Source: Ligula intestinalis (lineage: Eukaryota > Platyhelminthes > Cestoda > Diphyllobothriidea > Diphyllobothriidae). Taken from it: 64,000 bases of DNA. The notes beneath the pieces are model-generated. The model was not told the origin of the DNA. It made no database searches and worked only from the letters and a program-made list of their open reading frames with translations. Numbering within the stretch: position 1 is the stretch's first letter; the number at the start of each line of letters is the position of its first letter. Of this stretch, positions 58,356 to 64,000 are shown piece after piece. The position numbers were made by a program, and so were the translations under genes. Where the stretch lies: NCBI GenBank assembly GCA_036362985.1, contig JAYGXS010000006.1, positions 14,656,035 to 14,720,034 of the forward strand. Direction: 5' to 3'.

Positions 58356-60860
58356 ATCAGTCATGATCGTAGCCGTAACAAGTACAAGTACATGCCCCTT
58401 GACCCCTGATGTTTCCTTCTGGACGGTCAGTTCAATTCGGTGAACAATATTCTTACAGAATGGAACATATAAGACAGTCGACGCACTCATGTGTCATGAT
58501 TGCATCCACAAGCTGGAAAATCACATCCTTAAACATGGATACGACCAAGTGCAGCTGCATGATGGGAAATACTTCTTCCTGCTAGTTGGGAGTCCAGTTC
58601 GCTTTTGAATAGTAAAATTATTGATTGTTTTGAGTAAGATGTGTTTTTGAAATCCCCAGCTGTCTACGGGCAGAATTTTCCAAAGCAACATCCAAACAGT
58701 CATCTGATGGCTCTGAACCGGTCCTGGAGGATAAGATTTGCAGCAATGCTGCAGCTCACCGCCTACCAACGCGAGATGGCGCAAACGTGGTCTCGCGGCG
58801 GGGACAACCTTGGCCGCCCAGTCCCTCGACCCAGCGCGTTGGCCAATGTCTGAATGCAGGGCGTGACCTTTACCCTGGGCTGCACACACGCACACGAGGC
58901 AGTCGGACGAATGAACATCCTACGATGCTCTGGCCAATTAGCGTCCTCAAGTCCTCAGCGGCCCTTGTAACTATTATGGCCCCACTATTATTAGCCCCAC
59001 TTGGGACGCGGCTAATTTCTTAGCTGATCGTGCTTTCCAAGTCAAACTTCTTCTTCCATCTATTCTCCGTTCCTTTCTGCACACAATAAACTATTCCTAC
59101 TATTCTGGCCTCCACCGACTTCTCCTCTCCCAAGGAACTGGACCTGGAAGATTGTAGGTGTTAGGGTTAACCGTCTTAGCCTTAACTCATATAGGTTTCC
59201 TGATCTCCGTCTTCTGCCTTCTCGTCCTACGGGTGCCGCTCCCAAAGGTTCTAGAAAATTTTGCAGACAGTCATTTACCAAGAGAGTCCTTAAAAAACTC
59301 GTAAGTGAAGGCCAATATGAGACTACTGGAACTAGATTTACTGCCTAAATAGTCAATTTTGACGACCTGTATGGATAATTTACATGCCAACTAAGAAGTT
59401 CAGCTTACCAATACGTTTTGAATTCTCATCTCCTGGGTTCGCATATGTCTACTTGCAGAAACGGTCGAGGTCTCCATCCACTCGTGTATCGTGTAAAATA
59501 TTTGAAATATTGAGATTCGCAAGCGCGGTTGGCAAATATACCTTTGGCTGCAAAGACATCGTGTTGCCTTCTTCAACACCTTGACTCTTGCTTTCTATTT
59601 ATATGGGCACAACTTCATCATCTCTGCTAAAACAGAAGCATAACTCTCGCTCCTGTGGAATGTGAAGTTAATTGAACGTCGAAGTCAAAACTATGGGATA
59701 CGATGTGGTCCGAGCAGATAATAGACGAGAGAACGTATCCCAACATGTATAAGCTAGTTGATTAGGATTAGGTGTAAAAGGCCAGATTTGTAGGAAGAAT
59801 GTATTGTGTACACATTGGAAAGGAGAATAGAGAGACAAAGATTTGACTTGGATAGTTCACGACCAGCAGGAGAGCCAGCCACAGTCTAAGTGAAGTCTTA
59901 ACAGGAACCAGGCCAGAGAACAGAGAGAGAGAGAGAGCGTGTCCATTGGTAAGGTCGGTCTGTGATTGGTTGGACACCATGCGGGTGTACAGTGTGTGGG
60001 TGGATAGCGTATGGATAAAGTGGGTGGCCTATGAGCCAGACAGAGAATGACCGTGTCACTGCCGGTGCGTATGCGTTGGCGCACACGAAAGCCAGACATG
60101 TGGAACATGCAGTTGTTAGAGTACAAGGTCGCTACACTTCCTTTTCAATCCATCTGTTCTATATGTCAATTTGTAGATAGTCATCGCCGTGACAATTTTC
60201 CGTCAACTTGTTTTCCAAGCCCATAGTAGCAAGTTCTATCCTTTCGTCTAATACACAGTGCACATCCTCATGTCTGGCAACTGTGATCGATGCAGCATGT
60301 TTGTGTGCTATCCGCTTCGTTTATCTAAAATAGTAAATATATAACATCTTTCTTAGCTTTGTTAGTTACATTCGTACATTTAGGCAGAATGCGACGCAGC
60401 AGGAAAATGCACATTCTCCAATATGCAACTGGAGACTATTCAATTTTATAACTTACCTTGAGTTGCCTGAAACCACAAAGGTTTTACTGAGGAGGTGACT
60501 TGGGTCTGCGAAAATGGTCGATAATGTAGGCATATGAACTATTGGCCCTGCAATACCTGCAGAATAAAAAAACAATAGTAGAATGACAATTTGCGCAAAA
60601 AGTATTCCATGCATGCACACACACTTACCCACTGCTTCAATTAATAAAACTGAATAATCTTCTACAGCTTTCATGAGTTTCGTTGTTCTAGGTTCCATCT
60701 AAGTCTACAGTAAAAGGCTCAGTAAAATGCGCAGATGTGGGTACAGCGTCTTTCGATGGAACACTCGAATGGGGCGACCAGTACTGACGTGGCAATCTAT
60801 TCTTTGGACTGTCTTTAAATTTTAACTTACCATACTAACAGGTTAGGTACTTGCTAAAAG
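58356..60860. other. No gene recognised
   Basis: It contains an AG-rich run (59924-59938) and a GT/GA-rich tract (59840-60140) reminiscent of an LTR, but no paired repeat or target duplication could be found. No coding region is supported. Confidence 0.4.
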
Positions 60861-60869
60861 GCCCAAAGC

Positions 60870-60950
60870 GGGGGACCCACTGATGAGCCGGACCCCTAGC
60901 AGTTGTGTCAAGCAGCAGCAGAATACCGGCGAAACATGTATGTTAGTATA
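60870..60950 (+). ncRNA. Hammerhead-like motif with long stem-II loop
   Basis: CTGATGA (60880-60886) is followed at once by GCCGG (60887-60891). Its exact complement CCGGC (60926-60930) is followed at once by GAAA (60931-60934). This is the arrangement of the hammerhead catalytic core with a five-pair stem II and a 34-base loop. ACAT-GT-ATGT after GAAA could form a short stem III. Stem I is not obvious. There is no flanking Penelope sequence. Confidence 0.4.
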
Positions 60951-62866
60951 ATAAGTTACAACGTCACTTTATACTACTTAAGACTGTTAAGTAGCAGCAG
61001 GTGTATATTTCATTGGGGTTGACGGGTTTCAACACAAATATACACTTACAATTTCCGACTAGGCCTATAGACCTTATATATACTGATAAATACCGCGATT
61101 GGAAATTAATTTCTTTGGAGATTAAAAACCTGTCTTTAAATTGTCCACCTTCCATCGATAACTGCAGAAGTGGCTGCAGAACACGTGTCTGGTGTGAGCC
61201 TTGAATGAAATGCGTAGACTCGTAGTGGCTGAGGCCGTCTAGGAAGACAAATATGGAGTTACCTAGGACCACTTGACTAGATATTAACAGTAATATAACT
61301 AAAAAAGATCAATAGAGGAGGAGATTCACTAGCTAAAATAACCTGGACTTTAATTGACGTAATTTACGTTGCCTCCAAAATATTTGCATGCTCCATTCGC
61401 TTGCATGCGATCTTAAGTTAGTGTTCGCGAATGGTGCCTATGAGCGATAATTAAGACTTCGGTGCAGTCCGTTATTTAAGGAAGAAAACTTTATGGAACG
61501 GGCCTAGGGAGCGGTCAGTTTCAATAAACAAATATCAATGAATAAAATGTTCGAGAAATAAGTTAACTTCTCTAGTAGTCAACGTGTATTTATAGTAAGC
61601 TAGATGTTAAGGTTAAGTTCCTTTGGGAGATATTTAGGAGTGCACGTTAAATCCCCGGTTATTTAAAGTTATTGTATAAACATGAAGATTTATGCATGTA
61701 ATATTGAACAACTAAACGGGTTATATAAATCGGTACAGCCAAGCAAGAGAGCAACAGTGTTTTCGGTAGGTTTATATGCATATATAAGCTCCTTTGGTCT
61801 AAAATACCATGCACGTTGTGGTAAATTGGTATACTATTGCCTCATAGCTGTTTATAATTAGACGGGGAAATATGGACTCCGATAATCACATTTCTTATGG
61901 TAGGGAGTCCCGTGAACTTTTAGGTCCTTTGAATATTCTTTCGAGGATTCTGAGATGTGTAGCTGGCCAGAGTCTTCAACCTTGGATAAAATACTTCAGT
62001 TATGGCTGTAAAAACGTTCGAAGCAGCCTCCTTTAGAGGCAGAGAAGGTTCGCTTGACAATGTAGAGAACGGAAACTGGACACTGAATTGCCCCTTAGTA
62101 TAATTGCTGGCTACCTGATACGTCCAAAGATGGGGGCTACCGTAACGGTCTTCCCTGAGGGCAAATTAAGAAATAAGCAGCATCTCTGGTCTGGCGAAAA
62201 AGCAATCACTGACCGGCAGCGACAGTGTTACCAGGGTGCGGAGATAGAACCCTTGGCATTGAATGTTGGAATGCGCAAACTTTCTTGGATCTTGGTACTT
62301 TACGTCTGACGGTGCGCAGCTTTTTTCAGTACAACTTAGATGTCTGCTGATTTTGCGAAATTCCAGCTTTCAACTCTGACATTCGGGTAATAAATATCCT
62401 GAGAGTCAAATCACACTTCATTCTGTGCCACGATACCCAACGTGGCACCTCTGGTAGACATGATGTGGCGATCGGCCTCTCAAAACATGTTAACTGTGCA
62501 CTACTCGCCTAAATACCCGATGGCCTATGCACGGTTGAAGGGTCGTTTAACGTACCCCTGCTTCAGACTCCAAGTTTCTTTCACCGCCCAGATATTTTTA
62601 TAGTAACAGAGACATAGAAAACACCACACGTAGCCGACCCCGAACTCTCTCTTTCCGAGGCTATGCCTACATTCCGGATGATCGACACGACAGCCGAGGT
62701 GAAGGAAGCTGCATTAGTATATTTGAACTCCCTATTTTTTAGGGCGTGTTGTGGTATCAGAAAATAGCATCTCAGGGTATTGGTGAGGACAATTGACACG
62801 AGCCAATGAGGTAAAACATAGTTCAAGAAAGAGCAGACAGGGTAAAAACTCCTTGGGCGTTTTTAG
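60951..62866. other. No gene recognised
   Basis: No coding region, RNA gene or well-preserved element is supported. Confidence 0.4.
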
Positions 62867-62997
62867 GAGAAGAAGCTGTCGCTGTCGGGAGGAAGGTCAA
62901 ACGGGGAAGGGGCATCTCGGAGGTCAACGAGATCATCACCGAAGTGCGGAAGATGCAGCCAAAAATTCCGTTGCTGATTTTAGAGTCCGTGTACGAG
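62867..62997 (+). CDS. Candidate internal exon of unidentified gene
   Basis: A good acceptor (GGGCGTTTTTAG) and a donor (GAG/GTTGAG) enclose 131 bp: two bases of a split codon, then 43 codons. The product is EEAVAVGRKVKRGRGISEVN followed by EIITEVRKMQPKIPLLILES and VYE. It has conserved-looking amphipathic and hydrophobic stretches and no stop. The frame also stays open past the donor. I do not recognise the family, and neighbouring exons may lie outside the window. Confidence 0.4.
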
Positions 62998-64000
62998 GTT
63001 GAGAAAACAGGAGTAAATGCGAGTACTTGCATAGCCGTCCAGACTGACCACTTTTACCTAGTGAATGTAGACATGGCACTTCATCAGTGCTGTCCTGCCT
63101 TGTGTGCGCCTCTTCCTTGACGCCTGTCGTGTCTTTTCTTAACAGTTTTTGTGAAAGAAATTATATCAAGAAGGAATTCATAGCTCTGTATATTTACTTC
63201 TTCGAGCTTGGTAAAATACTCTGTGCATTAGTCTGCATGAACGTTAGTTTGCGGTTTGCTCGAAAAGTCGTTACGATCGCGTTCGACATTCCCTATACTA
63301 GGTTGATTGCGCTCTCAATCCCGCAAAGTGGTACCAGCATGTTCTTCAGAAGATCTTCGAAGAGATAAGTGTCTTCAGAATACTTGTCTATTGGAGTATT
63401 TGCCACTCGTTCTCGCTGTCTTTGTATTATGAGACTTTTTCATATTAATGACTTTTTCGTGCCTACGACGCTCTCATCCACTATCTGGTGTACAGCTTTC
63501 ATGATGCGCACTGGTGATGGCGGCGCAGATGCTCTTTGGTTATAACTTAGGTCTTTTCCTGTTTTGTCTGACTTCGATGAAGTACTCGGCACAGAATCCT
63601 GTTTACCTTGATTGGTAGTTCCGGTGAAGGCATCGATACCACCGCTCGTATTGGGTCAACTAATTTCGGGTTTGTTTTGCGACTCTTTGTTCAGTTTTCA
63701 ATTCCCGGCCTTTACTGTAATGGACGAGGCAGTCATCTAAGTCCCTAGTTCGAGTTCCTTCGAGGCATCTCACGAAAACAATTGTCTGTAATTTTCATTC
63801 TTCCTGTCGTCAGTTTTGCACATTCCTAGGCTTTTTTTCTGTTACTAAACCGACTCTTTCTGTTCTGCAGCATTACTGCATGTTTTTTGGCTGCTGTAAC
63901 AGCTACCGAAAATTTTTGGTCTGTTTTTGCTTGAGTTTCTTTCTTTTTACTTCTAGTAACTGGCTCAGTGTGCTTTTTGACATCTACGGCATATAAACTG
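62998..64000. other. No gene recognised
   Basis: The open stretch 63087-63368 has no recognisable domain. A B-box-like string (CCTAGTTCGAGTTCC near 63744) stands alone without an A-box. Confidence 0.4.

Noticed and set aside
59650..60140. Possible solo LTR
   Set aside because: No matching second repeat, and no 4-6 bp duplication could be found at plausible TG...CA ends.
1..64000. CRISPR array, prokaryotic operons or phage
   Set aside because: Spliced eukaryotic genes and eukaryotic transposons dominate, and no regularly spaced short repeats were seen.

Overview
This is eukaryotic, intron-rich, repeat-dense DNA. The repeat set (CR1-like and RTE-like LINEs, Penelope-like GIY-YIG retroelements with hammerhead-like motifs, a Helitron, pogo-like palindromic elements, tRNA-derived SINEs) and the large introns suggest a parasitic flatworm, most likely a tapeworm with a large genome; this assignment is inference. 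Coding sequence is sparse and I could reconstruct only two cellular genes with confidence.

Left half, plus strand: a homologue of NPL4 (NPLOC4), the ubiquitin-binding cofactor of the p97/VCP-UFD1 unfoldase, runs from an ATG at 7971 to a stop at 30083. Ten exons can be placed by protein similarity, splice sites and phase. One conserved stretch of about 50 codons between 17934 and 21029 was not found; a 10-N assembly gap (19338-19347) lies in that intron. Introns carry SINEs, a pogo-like palindrome, a small pogo-like MITE, two Penelope-like insertions, a 268-bp Penelope-derived palindrome and a decayed RTE LINE.

Middle, minus strand: a homologue of mitochondrial phosphatase PGAM5 runs from 42228 down to 31385 in four exons whose phases all agree (351 codons plus stop). 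It converges tail-to-tail on NPL4, with about 1.3 kb between stop codons. Its last intron holds a 1.8-kb near-perfect palindrome and a CR1-like LINE whose long ORF is broken by a single stop codon.

Right half: a Helitron pseudogene on the minus strand (about 53440 to 46785) is split by a 5'-truncated CR1-like LINE (about 47738-51862). That LINE is itself split by a 1.43-kb element with terminal direct repeats (50162-51594), giving a three-level nest. Beyond 53.5 kb there are only LINE remnants, a hammerhead-like motif and short candidate exons that I cannot identify.

The two cellular genes share no evident pathway step: one acts in p97-dependent extraction of ubiquitylated proteins, the other in mitochondrial signalling. 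Everything else reads as transposon history.
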